Shown: positions 47,657-58,694, numbered from the stretch's first letter. The stretch: DNA of 64,000 nucleotides from Tanypteryx hageni (GCA_028673005.1 CM054116.1:71995315-72059314); one strand, 5' to 3'. Translations and numbers: made by a program. The notes: generated from the letters alone by a model not told the origin.

Positions 47657-48608
47657 CTAGAGCTTCCAAACCGGTTTTTACCGTACCCAATTAACAGTTT
47701 ATTTTTCGAATTTTCTTACTATTCGTTAACCGGTTGTGTCCGATTAACAGAATTTTTAAGGGGGAAAAATGCTTGCCATAATCAGTTTTCAAAAATCCGA
47801 GTAAAAAGAATTTGTTGGAATAAATAGGTATTCTTAGAGGACCCCTCCAAAAAAATAGTTTAAAACACCAGGATTTGTGAATTGCTGGAATGGATTTTTA
47901 GGGAAACAACGAACAACTATTTTTAAGATCGTTTATTTGTTTGTTGGTACATCACGGGACTGGCGTGTTAGTAGTGGGGTAGGAATAGTCATCGTTAAGG
48001 CAGGAACTTCCCCTATCGACTTGTACCGCCGTCTCCAGCGGCCGCTGCCCATCAAATCCTCCAGTTGAATTTCGTCTGTCGATTGGAGAACCTTTTCAAC
48101 GCAATTGCAAGTATTCAGCCTACTTCTACAGCCAGCGAACGAGTTTATTTTTGTGGCCAATAACTTTTCGACCAAAATTTGTAGTTCTAAGTATGAAACA
48201 CTTTATGCTCTGGTATTCCTGAAATATTATTTTTTAAACATTAATATTTTTTCTTGTGTTCTTTTGTGCTTTTGTACAAACGATAAATTTTTTGTACATA
48301 CGAAACATTGAATGTCGTTTATTTATAAAGCTTTATTTTTAAATCATATAAAATAACTTGTTTTTCATGTAAGTATTCCGTTCAAAATTTTGTTATGCCA
48401 AACATTGAATAAGCTTCAATTTCTTAAAAAATTTATTTGCAGCAAAAATTTGTATTCTTGTATTCCTTTGAAATTTACTTAAATAAACATAGCTAAAAAT
48501 TAATTGAGGGTTTCTATTTTTACCGGTTAATTACCGGTTAACCTGTTAGCTGACGATATTTTAACCAAAAACCTGTTAGCGAAAATTCCGGTTAATTGGA
48601 AGCGCTAG
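47657..48608. mobile_element. Non-autonomous hAT-like element, about 950 bp
   Basis: Left end CTAGAGCTTCCAAACCGG; right end complemented CTAGCGCTTCCAATTAACCG. CCGGTTAA-type motifs cluster just inside both ends. Flanks TCAGAATC (47650-47657) and TCATAATC (48609-48616) match at 7 of 8; the exact edge is uncertain by one base. Frames inside (152 and 68 codons) show no hAT dimerisation or catalytic motif. Confidence 0.7.
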
Positions 48609-48726
48609 TCATAATCAAGCGATTATCTTTTTTCTCGCCCTTTTCTGCATCATTCTCACTCCTTTCGACCCTCTACTCATCTTGGATTTAGGAACGTTGC
48701 CCTCGCGTGCATGCGTGTATTTAAGG

Positions 48727-49072
48727 CAGGCATGTCAAACTGGAGGTAGGGCCACATTTGCCCTTTCTGTGCCTTACTGCGGCCCAAATACTAACTTATG
48801 GCTTAGCTAAATCGCTTGAGATGTTATATAAATGCTCTGTTTTAGTGAAAAGGAGGAAAGTTTTTTTCATAGTCACTTAATTACAAAAGAACGTGTTTTC
48901 TGAATTTTTTAATGGCAAAGCAGACGCCCAATCTTCTGGAAAAGGTGTATCGTTCCATCTCTGGTCCTCATTTAACAACTGCGACCCTAACATATATCGC
49001 ATTAATGCGGCCTTTCTATAACAATCGTCGCTTTAATGGGGCTCTGACGCCTCTCAGAGTATGACATGCCTG
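48727..49072. mobile_element. Non-autonomous hAT element, 346 bp
   Basis: Left end CAGGCATGTCAAAC; right end complemented CAGGCATGTCATAC, 13 of 14 identical. Flanking octamers ATTTAAGG (48719-48726) and GTTTAAGG (49073-49080) match at 7 of 8. A GGCC-rich subterminal block follows the left end. No coding capacity. Confidence 0.85.
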
Positions 49073-49443
49073 GTTTAAGGGGAATGAGAACACACGTATA
49101 TATGAGAAACTAGGGAGTGTATTTGTTTATTAAAGTTATGGGTACCTTATTAATAATTCTGTCTCGTCCGTTTTATCAGTGATTATTCTAAGCGCGGGCA
49201 TAATTTCATTCACGAAATCTCTCCTAAGCCCTTCGATTCCTCATTTTCGTCCCGTTTCCTATTTTATCCTACAGGTTTTCCCAAACGGGACGTCTGACCT
49301 AGTCATTTCAAACTCAATGACGAGTCAGGGACGTATGCACATTTTATTATCGCAAGAAGAACGTATTATCATCGTGTGAGTGTAAGGAGGGCCATAGTGA
49401 AAAAGAAACATTATACTCCTTCATTATAGGCAGTTATTTAGAG
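49073..49443. other. Spacer between hAT elements
   Basis: Mixed-composition DNA. A 66-codon frame at 49179-49379 has no recognised motif. Confidence 0.35.
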
Positions 49444-49648
49444 CAGTGTTTCTCAAACTGTGGGCCCCCTAGGTGGCCGCAAAATTATTTTGGATGCAAG
49501 GTGAAATTTTGAAAAATAAAGTTTTCGCGAATAATACAATTTTATCAGGGAATTTTAGGAAATACGATGTGATAAAAGTTATTAATAGTTACATAAAATG
49601 AAGAAATTTTCAATAAAGTTTCTTATTGTTACTATTTGCAATTCAAAG
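49444..49648. mobile_element. Non-autonomous hAT element with eroded right end
   Basis: Left end CAGTGTTTCTCAAACTGTGG is a classic hAT terminus. The preceding octamer ATTTAGAG (49436-49443) recurs exactly at 49649-49656. The sequence just before it, complemented, reads CTTTGAATTGCAAATAG, matching the left end at 9 of 17 positions. The exact octamer supports a 205-bp element whose right end has drifted, though an 8-bp match in AT-rich DNA can occur by chance. Confidence 0.6.
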
Positions 49649-49715
49649 ATTTAGAGAACGCGTCATTAATTGGTAAGATGGCAAAAAAACATTCCAAATA
49701 TTTTTATTTTGGATA

Positions 49716-49832
49716 TACGAGGGCGTGTCAAGAAGTAAGGATCCCTAATTTTTTCCGTCAAGACTTTTATGCGTTAACTATCATGCGGGCAGCGGAGAGA
49801 TAAAGATCGGATCGCATACGACTTCCATTTTG
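49716..49832 (+). mobile_element. mariner-like terminal fragment
   Basis: TA (49716-49717) is followed by CGAGGGCGTGTCAAGAAGTA and AGGATCCCTAATTTTT, resembling the CGAGGGGTGTNNAAAAAGT type of mariner terminus. Similarity fades into a pyrimidine-rich domain before any transposase coding sequence, so this is a truncated end. Confidence 0.5.
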
Positions 49833-51010
49833 ACGTGCCTCCCATAACCCCTTCCTCTAATCGCATTACATCCGTCTACATCAACAGACCGCGTGCTTCG
49901 CCCATCTTGCCCTATTTCTATGCCTTCCCATCGTTCACTTGCCCATATTCTTTCCACCCCTCGCCTTTCGCCTCACATCTCCCCTGTCCGCCCTTATACA
50001 AGATCCGCACCCTTCTCCACCGATACGTTTCGCGTCTCCAAACTTTCTCATCCCTCGAACACACTTCCAAATCTCCCTCCTCCTCCCCCCCCCCCTCACC
50101 GTTTCATTCTCTCCTATTCGTCTTTTTTTTATTTCATCCCTCTCTTTTTATCAAATTTTCCGTCATATCCATCCTCGCAGCTTCTTCACTTCCGCACCCT
50201 CTCTCCTCTCTCTCTCTTCCTCGATTTCCTTCCCTTCCCCCCACTATATTCTCATCTCGCCTCCTTTTTGACCTCTTATCCATCCCGCTCTCGCACCCGC
50301 CCTCAACCTATTCCTTCCCATCCACCCTCTTCCTTCTTCTTTTTCTCCTCTCGCCCTCTTTCCCATTCCCCTTTCTCCCTCCGCCTTTTCCCGAAAAAAT
50401 ACTTCCCTTTCACAATGTTTCCCATTTTAGCCTCTCCTTTAAAAAGAAAAACTCTCCGGCTCCCTCCCCATTCTCCTTAATCCAACCTTTTTTCTCTCTC
50501 TCTCGCCCCCTTTAACTTTTTACGTCTCCCTTCCTCAACCTACATCTCCTTCCTCTTTTCTTCTCCTCCTTCCCTCCTGTCCCCACTCTCTCCCGAGGAC
50601 GGCTCACCTCTCCACTTCCTCTGGCCAAACCTATAATCAATAATCGGCCTCTCTATCTCAGACTACCTCCTTCAACTCCTTCTCTTCCTTCTCCACCTTC
50701 TCTTTCTCTCTTTCACTCTCTCTCTTTCTCTCTCTCACTCCTCTCAGCTCATCCTACCCATCAAAACTCTCCTCCCATCTATAAACCTTATATCGAGCAA
50801 GGAACTACTGTGACTGGAGGGTGGGATGGAGAAGAGGGAGGAAGAGAAACCACGGACGAATGAGGGATAGTGGAGAACGAAAGGAGGGCAACGCGGCGGG
50901 AGGGAAAGGAATGTAAAGACGGAAAATGGATAATCCATAAAAAATAAAACACATAAATATAGATGTGTAGCTCGAACCGCGGGGGAGACTTTCTTCCACC
51001 CTCCTTTCCG
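49833..51010. repeat. CT-rich domain followed by short GA-rich patch
   Basis: Pyrimidine-rich on the plus strand to about 50760, with a C run at 50086-50096, then purine-rich at 50815-50910. Frames of 226, 195 and 110 codons overlap in three registers and are proline/serine/phenylalanine strings. Confidence 0.7.
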
Positions 51011-53255
51011 CACCCCATACAGCGAGGTTAAACTAACGCAGTAAACCATCGATGAACCAACGCACGACTTCATCAGATAACGTTTTGATAGCTTATCATT
51101 ATTAGTTCTTTTTTCCTTCGCTTCGTTTGGGGGAGTGGACGGCAGGAAACGACCGGCCTGAATTTATTATTGCGTCACTCGGATGAGCAATTAATAGAGT
51201 CGTGGGACAGAGTCATATGCTGTCGTTGCTGAGACGCGAACGGTAAACGGTAAGCCAGCCTTTCGGATGGCGACGTATTGATTTAACGATGTGGATGAAT
51301 TCAGTAATATTAATACAATAAGGTATATATACATATAAATTCCCAAGGAAGGAAACAAATGTTGCTAAAATCCAATGAAGCAAACATTTTTAAATCATAT
51401 ATATTTTTCTGAATTAGTTCGAGTGTAAAAAATTCAGGAGATGTAGATTTTTCTTAGAAAGGGATTCGGAAATAGAATATAAAATATATTAATGATAAAA
51501 TCTGAGAGGAAATTCGCGCCAAGTCTTATATGATAAGGTGTAATGAGATGAAGCATATTTGCCATTCGTCCAAAAAAACATAGATTTAATTTCTCCTGAC
51601 GAGAAATGCATAATAAAATTAAATGTAGCCTCTTTAATGGATTCGATTAAGGAAATGAATTTAATGAATATAGAGCAATATCGAAGCGCAAAAGGATATT
51701 GTTGCATCTCAATTACTTGCCTGACTCCGTGTTAAAGCTATACACAAAAAGCTATGACCAAGCTAACCTGCTTATCGTCTTCCTTACGACCTGTTCTAAA
51801 AAACGCATTTATTTAAATAACCGGAATTCATAATCATTGGTATTTTATCCCCTTATCTAACTTGACATAAAAATTGATTTTCCTTTCTTTTCTGCGTCCT
51901 TGCTTCACTGAATTCGGTAATATCAATAGCTTTTCCCAATAGTCACGTGACCCATTTCTGATTGGATCTTTATTGACGTCATCTAGATTCAAATGGACGA
52001 AGGACATATATTTAGTATTCCGAGTAAAATAGCCACGATTAATTACACCATTCAATAGAAAATCCTAGTGCATAGCAATTATTCCGATAAAAAAAACCTG
52101 CTAACAAACCTAAAAGTCTTGCAATGCTAGTTTATAAGAATTGTCTTTCTCTCCAAAAACTGAACTCAATCCACATATTTAATTTAAAAATTATACCAAT
52201 AAGCATATATTTTCTTTCTAAACCATTTTCCTCGAACGAAACAAAAACAGACATGTATCAGACATGAAGCATCGCTTAAAAATGGGACCAAATTATTGCA
52301 TCAATTTTTATTCGACAGTGTAAACTATTTTACTAGTCTTTTTAACCAGTACAATTTTCTTTTTATTTAAATTACTTATGGCCTTTTATCTTTCTTGTTG
52401 AATGTTTACGCTGAATGCAATCTAACATGTTTTCCATTTCGGCTGGCCCAAAACTAGATAAGGAATTGCTCGATCGAAAGATCTTCCTATCTCGAAAGAA
52501 TCACTGAATATTATGGAAGAGAAAAGAATCTCAGATGCCTCTAAGATAGCGGCGTTGCCATTTTAAGAGGCGCGCCATTCCCGATTCGCCTATCTTCCGC
52601 CAAACTGCTCTCATGCGCTGCTCTATGACAAAGCCATCCTCTAAATGAGCTTTCTCCAAGAAATATACTTGACAGCGAATATAAACGTTGAAATATAACA
52701 GCAGAAATAGTACATCTTGCTTCATCGTTATCCATCGAATTAACATAGGCAAAATTCATGAATACGCCACGTATATTTGTCTGTGCCATACATATATGCG
52801 TGCGCATGCAGGCATGATCCGAATTTGAAACATTACGTCATCCTGAGAAAATATAGCGAATATTACTGCCATTAAGTAATTATCATCTTGATGAGGGTGT
52901 TATGGTCTACATGTAAAAAGCAAATGTATATATAAATGTAACTGAAACGACGAGAGATTATGTCTTGCGAAATTTAACGACTGAATTTGAGTAATTTTTC
53001 TTAGATATACCAAATTTACCGTCTGTTTCTGGTACGTTAATTTATGATTTATCATTTTTATCGCAATTCCCAATTTGCGCTACGGCGTCATTTCCATACC
53101 GCGTCCTTTATTTCTCGACCGAAATAATTACGCTCTTTATCGCATTTGAGCGTTTATTATTATTATAATTTTTTTGTTAAAAAGGCACGAATTTCGCAAA
53201 TCTCTCCCCGCATTTGTTGGCGTAATCTCTTTAGGTTCGCTTTCGATCGACGTCG
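51011..53255. other. AT-rich spacer, no gene recognised
   Basis: About 2.2 kb with no supported gene. Overlapping 73- and 88-codon minus frames at 52531-52807 have no motif I recognise. Confidence 0.4.
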
Positions 53256-53560
53256 GCAACCTCCGCCCTTCCCTTCCCCCTTCTATTCCTCCCTTTTCCC
53301 CTCTCTCTCCTCCTCCCTTCCCCTTCCCACCTAAACGCACACGACCTTCCACTTTTCCAGGACTTTCTTTTTTACCCTACTATGATGGTGCGCGCGCGCA
53401 CACTGTCCCAGAGGCCTCTCGCATATCCCAAAAGGGACTTCATTTATGCCTCGCCGCTGTTCTTCCCCGTATGCTCCATCCACGCAACTCCCTCCCACTC
53501 GCCCTATAGCCTTTCTCCTCTCCCCCCCCTCCTCCTATATGGACAGCGTGCGCCTTATCT
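53256..53560. repeat. CT-rich patch
   Basis: Pyrimidine-rich sequence, with a short alternating GCGCGCGC stretch at about 53390-53400 that could adopt Z-DNA. Confidence 0.6.
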
Positions 53561-54590
53561 ACTAAAGGCAAAAGGAGCGTGATGGGTCCGTTATGAGAAG
53601 GGTCGCTTCAATTGCTAAGGGGTGCCGGAGGGATTGGGAGGGGGGAGGGGGAATTGAAGGAGTCGGCCATAGAAGCGAGTGGTAAAAGGAAATGCAGTTA
53701 ACCTCACCCCTAATCGATTTCCAACATTTTGGCCTTGAAGCCGCTAATGACGTAATTTAAAGTCCTCCTTCCACTGCGAAAACCCTCCCATTCAAATAGT
53801 TTCGGGAGGCATTCGAATTGTGTTTATCACTTCTCCGATACGTAAAAATTAAGGCGATTTTCAAGACTCCGACTGTAAATCCCATCGGAAAGGGTTTCTA
53901 TCGGGAAATTAAGTTTCTCGTCTCGGGAGAAGTTTTTCTCTGCCACGGCCCTTCCTTAAGACTTTTATGGTACCATCAGAGTGGCGATTTCTCTTATTTT
54001 TTTATAAGAGTGAAGTTTTACGTCTTTGTATCAAAACTTTTCCGCAATGTCACTTTTAAAAGATGATTCTAGTAAAAAATAATAGCGTCTCCGTCTCTCG
54101 CTTTATTGACGTATCTGTTCGCTGTTGGAAGAAGTCTTCTAAAAGTGACAATGTTTTTATAGGATTTCTATGCAGTGACCAAACAATTCCTCAAGGTCAT
54201 GAGTACATGGATCCGCGCTTCGGAATATATTTCATACTGATAGATCAAAATGTAAATCGACAATAATATTATTCCGAAAACATTTTATTTTACTTAGTCG
54301 TCGCTTCAGTTTGTTTTATAGAACAATAATTTAAATTTAAAAGGCGTGGCTGAGTTCGAAAGCAAAGTTTTTCCATTTTAAAATACTTACACAGTTACAT
54401 TTTTATTTTTAATCAGGAAATGATTTATCAATAGAAACTAAAGAACAAAGACGTTACTATATTTATGTGTATCCTGTTACGACTGTCAAATCTCAGAAAA
54501 GCAGTATGTAGCCTACATTACAATAGTTTTCTAATACATACCCGATCGAGGCAGAAATTACCGATGCTTCGAGTCATCTATTATAATAAT
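53561..54590. other. Spacer, no gene recognised
   Basis: Purine-rich at first, then AT-rich. Frames of 82, 67 and 74 codons lack motifs. Confidence 0.4.
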
Positions 54591-54591
54591 A

Positions 54592-54848
54592 CTAGCCGGC
54601 GCGCGACGCCATGCGTCGCAAGTAATTTCATTGTACTTCACATTAAGCATATTAATTTAAAAATTCAGACAACTATTAATGTAATTTAAATTTATAAAAG
54701 TTTACTCAAAAACTTCTCGATAAATAATATTTTTCACTTTATTTTGTTTTCTTGATAACATTTTTATTGCGTCTTTCCTTCGTACTCTTGACATGGCCAC
54801 GTAGAGTAGTCCATGCACGAAAACTTGATTTTTCAATAGCAAACCGAC
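54592..54848 (-). mobile_element. Helitron 3' end (terminal hairpin plus CTAG)
   Basis: On the minus strand the helicase remnant is followed by about 80 bp, then the hairpin GCGACGC-ATG-GCGTCGC (54619-54603), seven bases (GCGCCGG) and CTAG (54595-54592), with T as the next base. A short GC-rich hairpin roughly ten bases before a CTRR terminus next to T is the defining 3' end of Helitron rolling-circle transposons. The 5' TC end was not found, and the Rep domain and the rest of the helicase are not recognisable. Confidence 0.8.
54702..54848 (-). pseudogene. Helitron helicase, C-terminal fragment
   Basis: Helitron helicases are Pif1-family SF1 DNA helicases fused to a HUH Rep nuclease; they unwind DNA during rolling-circle transposition. 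This minus-strand stretch encodes the last 48 residues. It contains VGLLLKNQVF then VHGLLYVAMSRVRRKDA, which matches helicase motif VI of Pif1/Helitron proteins (LYVALSRV consensus) including its arginine, and ends at a TAA at 54704-54702. The usual QGQT motif should lie just upstream. Instead an in-frame TGA occurs two codons before VGLLL, beside a short duplication of GCTATTGAAAA. The frame is open beyond that for about 75 codons without recognisable motifs. The copy is therefore inactive. The terminal hairpin 83 bp past the stop confirms the family. Confidence 0.8.
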
Positions 54849-55329
54849 TTTTCAATAGCACATCGATTCCTTGTCGAATTTCTTTGATAGTCTCGTCAAC
54901 AGCGTTCCCTCGTATTTGATGTCATCGGTTCCATATTGAGAAATGATAACAATGTTTTTTGTCCAGAATTTCACGGCATTTTTAAGTAAGGTACCTAATT
55001 TAAATGTAATTGAATTTAATATCAATTTTACATGATTGACACACTCGTCGCAAAATATTTTAAGGCTTAGTTTAATCTAAAAATATTGGTTATTTTTATT
55101 CCAGTAACTTAATATAAATATAAACATGATTTTTTTTAAATTTGCTTTAATTGACCATTGGCTTTGAAAATTTTAATAATTTGAAATTAATAACAAAATA
55201 TTTTAAACCAAAGATTGAAAATTCATAAATTTATTTTTACCTATTACTTAAAAATTTACTTTTAGCTAAAAAAACATCCTGATAAATAATTTTTTACATT
55301 TTTACTACTTTATTAAGGAAAAGGTAAGG
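54849..55329 (-). other. Possible upstream Helitron remnant, unrecognised
   Basis: In phase with the helicase fragment, the minus strand stays open from about 55077 down to the TGA at 54854-54856 (about 75 codons). I recognise no Pif1 motif in it, and composition alone could allow such a frame. The left limit of the Helitron copy is unknown. Confidence 0.25.
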
Positions 55330-55700
55330 TATCATCATTATTATAAGATAAATAAAATCACATTTTAACGTGTAAAGTTTAAAATAACGGCCTTCTGAAA
55401 AACGTTCACTAATACTAAAGATAATTTGTCGTAATACACTATCACTATTATAAGAAGCAATAAAATAACGTTTTACCGAGTATATTTTAAATGAACGAAA
55501 TTCTGAGTAGGTTCTCTATACCTAAATAATGAAATCACTAAATATAAGTTGTCTAAGCTAATACATTAATTTATCTTTAGTTGAGAAATAGTTATATTTT
55601 TTCATATAAATTATCACTATTATAAGAAGAAATAAAATTACCTTTTAATGTGTCAAGTTTAAAGAAAGGTCTTCTAGAAACGTTCATCAGCACTATAAAT
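55330..55700. repeat. Degenerate direct repeats (ATTATAAGA...AATAAAAT unit)
   Basis: ATCACTATTATAAGAAG followed by AATAAAAT(A/T)ACNTTTTA appears at about 55334, 55439 and 55613. The first and third copies are also followed by related CTTCTNNAAACGTTCA blocks (about 55391 and 55668). Spacing is irregular (105 and 174 bp). Confidence 0.55.
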
Positions 55701-55794
55701 TCATTAAATTTATAGTATATATAAATAAATTTGTTAAATTATATTTTTAGTGCTTTTTGTCATTGCTGAAAAGCACTATTATCTTAGTGATGTC

Positions 55795-56695
55795 CGTCCG
55801 TCCGTACGCATATATCAGAGAAGAATTGGCTGAATCGATTTCAAACAAATTTTGATACATAGAATATTCACATAAATTAATGACCAAGATAGCATATTTC
55901 GACAAGATCCATTCAGCAGGGGTGCCACAATTTTAAAGTTTAACTTTTAGGTAACTGTGAATTTGGAAGAAATTGGCGAAACCGATTTCAACGAAATTCT
56001 GTAATGAAGGAGATGTGAAACATAGAAAAACAAAATCAATATGTTTAGTGTAGATATGGAAATCATTGCTGCCACAATAAAAGTAATAAAAAAGTTCTTT
56101 TTACACCTGTTTTTGTTGAATTGTCCAGATCAATTTTAACAAAATTTAATATTTATAATGAACACATATATACAAAACCAAAATAGCATATTTGGACCGC
56201 ATCAGCCAAACAGTTGTACCACAATTACAAATTAAACTCTTTCAGTAATAATGGATTTGGAGAGAATTGGCTGGACGGATTTCAACTAAATTTTGCATAT
56301 AAGGTTTGTATAACATACCATAATGAAATCAAGATCTTTAAAGCAGAGTTAAAGAGCAGGGCTACCACAATAAAAAGTGAAATAATATTTTTAATCGTAT
56401 TTCTAGAGAACTGACCTCATGGATTTTAACCAAAGATAGAATATATAATCATCATATAAATATATAACCAAAATATTAATTATCAACCGGGTCGACTAAA
56501 CAGGGCTATCAAAATATCAAGGTTAGTATTTTCTGTAACTATGAATTTGGAAGGTATTGGCTGAACGGATTTTAAAGAAATTTCGTTTGTAGAAAGAGTA
56601 TAGAATGGAAAAACGAAATGAACATATTTAGGACGAATCTAAAAAGCAGGGTTTCCAGAATATGAGGAAAAATAGTTTTCTGATTTCAAAGCAGA
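55795..56695 (+). repeat. Degenerate tandem array, about 146-bp units in dimers
   Basis: After a GTCCGTCCGTCCGTACG leader, a CAGGGNTNCCACAAT-like motif recurs at about 55917, 56071, 56210, 56366, 56503 and 56648 (spacings 154, 139, 156, 137, 145). The motif ATTTGGAAGAAATTGGC recurs at about 55961, 56250 and 56543, every 290 bp, suggesting dimeric units. Copies are old. The 66-codon frame at 56214-56414 lies inside the array. Just past it, ACGGG-AAA-CCCGT (about 56751-56763) forms a small hairpin, then CTACTTGT. Confidence 0.65.
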
Positions 56696-56929
56696 TATAT
56701 TAGTATACTATTATACTACGGCGAATTTGACGAAAAGCACTTCTGTACCACGGGAAACCCGTAAGCATCCCTACTTGTTTATATCTTAAGTTCAGTCAAC
56801 AGTTAAGGTAACTAAGGCAATTGTTTATAAACATCCCAGTAGTCAAGGATAAGCACCTTATTAATATAGTATGATAGCTACTTGTGCCTCACTCACTCGC
56901 TGACACAAAACAAATTACTTCTATAAAGG

Positions 56930-57365
56930 CTAGAAATCTTCAATTTGGCATGTAGGTAGGTCCAATGGCACAACCGATGAGAAAAATTACGAAAAAATTC
57001 ATATTTAAGGGGTCTTTTAACCCCAATGTTCCACTTCAATACACCATAAGAAAAGCAGGAAATTCAGTGCAAGACTTTCTAAAAATGCATTTTTAAAGTA
57101 CTTAAAATTGGGATACGAATTCGGGAAAAGAACAGTTGTCTATCTGAAAGAACGGAGTTTTTAATTTTTGAAGACAGAATTCAAATACGTACGAAATTAA
57201 TGTAAATATCTGCTTTTAATCGGAAAAAGTGGGAATTTTTTCCCTTTTTCAACAATGAAAATCTTTACATACTATGGCAACGACCTCAATGCTTTTAAAG
57301 GGATCTGGTATTATACGTTACGATTGCAGTGATTTAATGCTTTTAATGGACTTCAATTCCGTCAT
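56930..57365 (+). repeat. Diverged direct duplication, copy A, first part
   Basis: Shared blocks with 58695-59100, in order: AATTTGGCATG, ATATTTAAGNGGT, TTNACCCCAATGTNC, CATAAGAAAAGCA, GTGCANG, and then AATGAAAA. The second part of copy A continues at 58205-58605 after inserted sequence. Confidence 0.6.
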
Positions 57366-57372
57366 ATAGAAT

Positions 57373-57560
57373 TACAGTTGAACTTCCATTACTCGAAATT
57401 TAAGGAAAAGTAATAATTATTCGAGTAATAAAAAATTCAAGTTATAGAAATATATTTTTAAATATTTGCATATATACAGTTGAACTTCTATAACTTGTAT
57501 CTCAAAGGAAAGCAAAAATTATTCGAGTCATAGAAAATTCGAGTTACGTAAATATATTTT
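57373..57560 (+). mobile_element. pogo-like ends in direct repeat
   Basis: ACAGTTGAACTTCCATTACTCG at 57373 recurs as ACAGTTGAACTTCTATAACTTG at about 57476. In each copy it is followed by AATTATTCGAGT(A/C)AT...AATTC(A/G)AGTTA, about 103 bp apart. CAGTTGAACYTC is a typical pogo/Tigger terminus. Only same-orientation copies are visible, so this is a duplicated left end inserted in copy A of the larger duplication. Confidence 0.4.
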
Positions 57561-57577
57561 TTTATTTTTCTTTAATT

Positions 57578-57733
57578 GGAACAATTTTTGAAACGAGAAA
57601 AAAGTCTGCTATGACCGGGAATTGAACCCGGGTCTTCCACTTGCCGGGCGGATATTCTACCTCTGAAGAAGTGGAAGACCCGGGTTCAATTCCCGGTCAT
57701 AGCAGACTTTTTTCTCGTTTCAAAAATTGTTCC
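57578..57733. repeat. Perfect 65-bp palindrome built from a tRNA-derived sequence
   Basis: Arms 57578-57642 and 57669-57733 are exact complements around a 26-nt spacer. On the minus strand, 57663-57607 reads as a tRNA lacking its 5' end: D-arm-like GAGGTAGAAT; anticodon stem-loop TCCGC-CCGGCAA-GTGGA with GGC (alanine) at the anticodon position; T arm CCGGGTTCAATTCCCGG; acceptor 3' strand CATAGCA; then GAC and T6, a Pol III terminator. The missing 5' acceptor and start of the D stem are replaced by an inverted copy of the 3' half. It is not a functional tRNA gene. Position 33 is C instead of the near-universal T. Confidence 0.9.
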
Positions 57734-58204
57734 CACTTTCACAGCTTATGCCTGTCTGCATAGGATCTTCGGATCATATCATTCCATCAATTTCTTTAAT
57801 TGAATTAACATCAAGTTTATTCCCGTATGCATATAACTCTAATTTTCAATATCATGCATATTATTAAAACATCATCACCAAAGTTTTCTTCCGATAATAA
57901 GTAAGATTTTACTGTAACCAAAACATTAAATACATCAACGCACTGTGATTGAGGGTATCATAGATAATTGAAATTCTCCCGTACTACTGAAATCACAAAC
58001 ATAACGATTAAATTTGGGTTATCTACTGTAGGAAGGACCGATTGGGTTTGTTTTTCTCCAGGGCTATAAGGGATCACAAAGGAGAAGCAACCATGATAGC
58101 AGTGACGGTAAAATGTGAAAAGTATTTTAATGTTGTGTTTCGTAGTTTTTCGAGAAATTTTAACTATTTTCAATTGTTAAATATAATGGCGTCACACCTA
58201 TTCC
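57734..58204. other. Inserted spacer within duplication copy A
   Basis: AT-rich sequence with no counterpart in copy B. No gene recognised. Confidence 0.35.
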
Positions 58205-58605
58205 TCGATATTTTTTATCCAAATACGCGCTAAAGGCATGGATGATGATGCCATAATCTTAACAAAATATCCTAATTTTTCCATAAATTTATTGTATAGG
58301 GTAGTGTCTTAATGGTGATTATTCTTATTGCTCATGCAGTGCGATCTGATTGTGAGTCACGAAACTTGAAATACGAAAACACAAGCCGATTGCCAGAAAA
58401 TTTGTAAATTACGGATAGTTGCCTTAATTTTATGGAAAATTATAAATATACTGCTATTACTCATGGCATTTATTATTTAATCCACGTGGCTGAAGTGCTG
58501 TTGCCCTGGAGATCGCGTTGGTTTATTTACGAGTTTAGGTCTTGGTGTATGGTGAATTTTTTTAAACGCTTGCAGTATGCAGCCACCGACTACTCGTATC
58601 ATTAT
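58205..58605 (+). repeat. Diverged direct duplication, copy A, second part
   Basis: Shares with 59186-59541: CCATAATCT, ATCCTAATTTTT, TGTCTTAATG(G/A)TGATTAT, GAACTTGAAAT, TTNCGGATAG, TATCTTGGTGTATGG and TTGCAGTATGCA, in the same order and spacing. Gaps are small. Confidence 0.7.
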
Positions 58606-58629
58606 AAATAGTTGCTTCTTACATATATA

Positions 58630-58631
<2 letters not shown>

Positions 58632-58691
<60 letters not shown>
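58632..58691. repeat. (AT)n microsatellite, 60 bp, at duplication junction
   Basis: Uninterrupted alternating A and T between the end of copy A and the start of copy B. Confidence 0.95.
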
Positions 58692-58693
<2 letters not shown>

Positions 58694-58694
58694 T

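Noticed and set aside
57600..57670. Functional tRNA gene
   Set aside because: The T arm, anticodon arm and acceptor 3' strand are present, but the 5' acceptor and D-stem start are replaced by an inverted copy. Position 33 is C.
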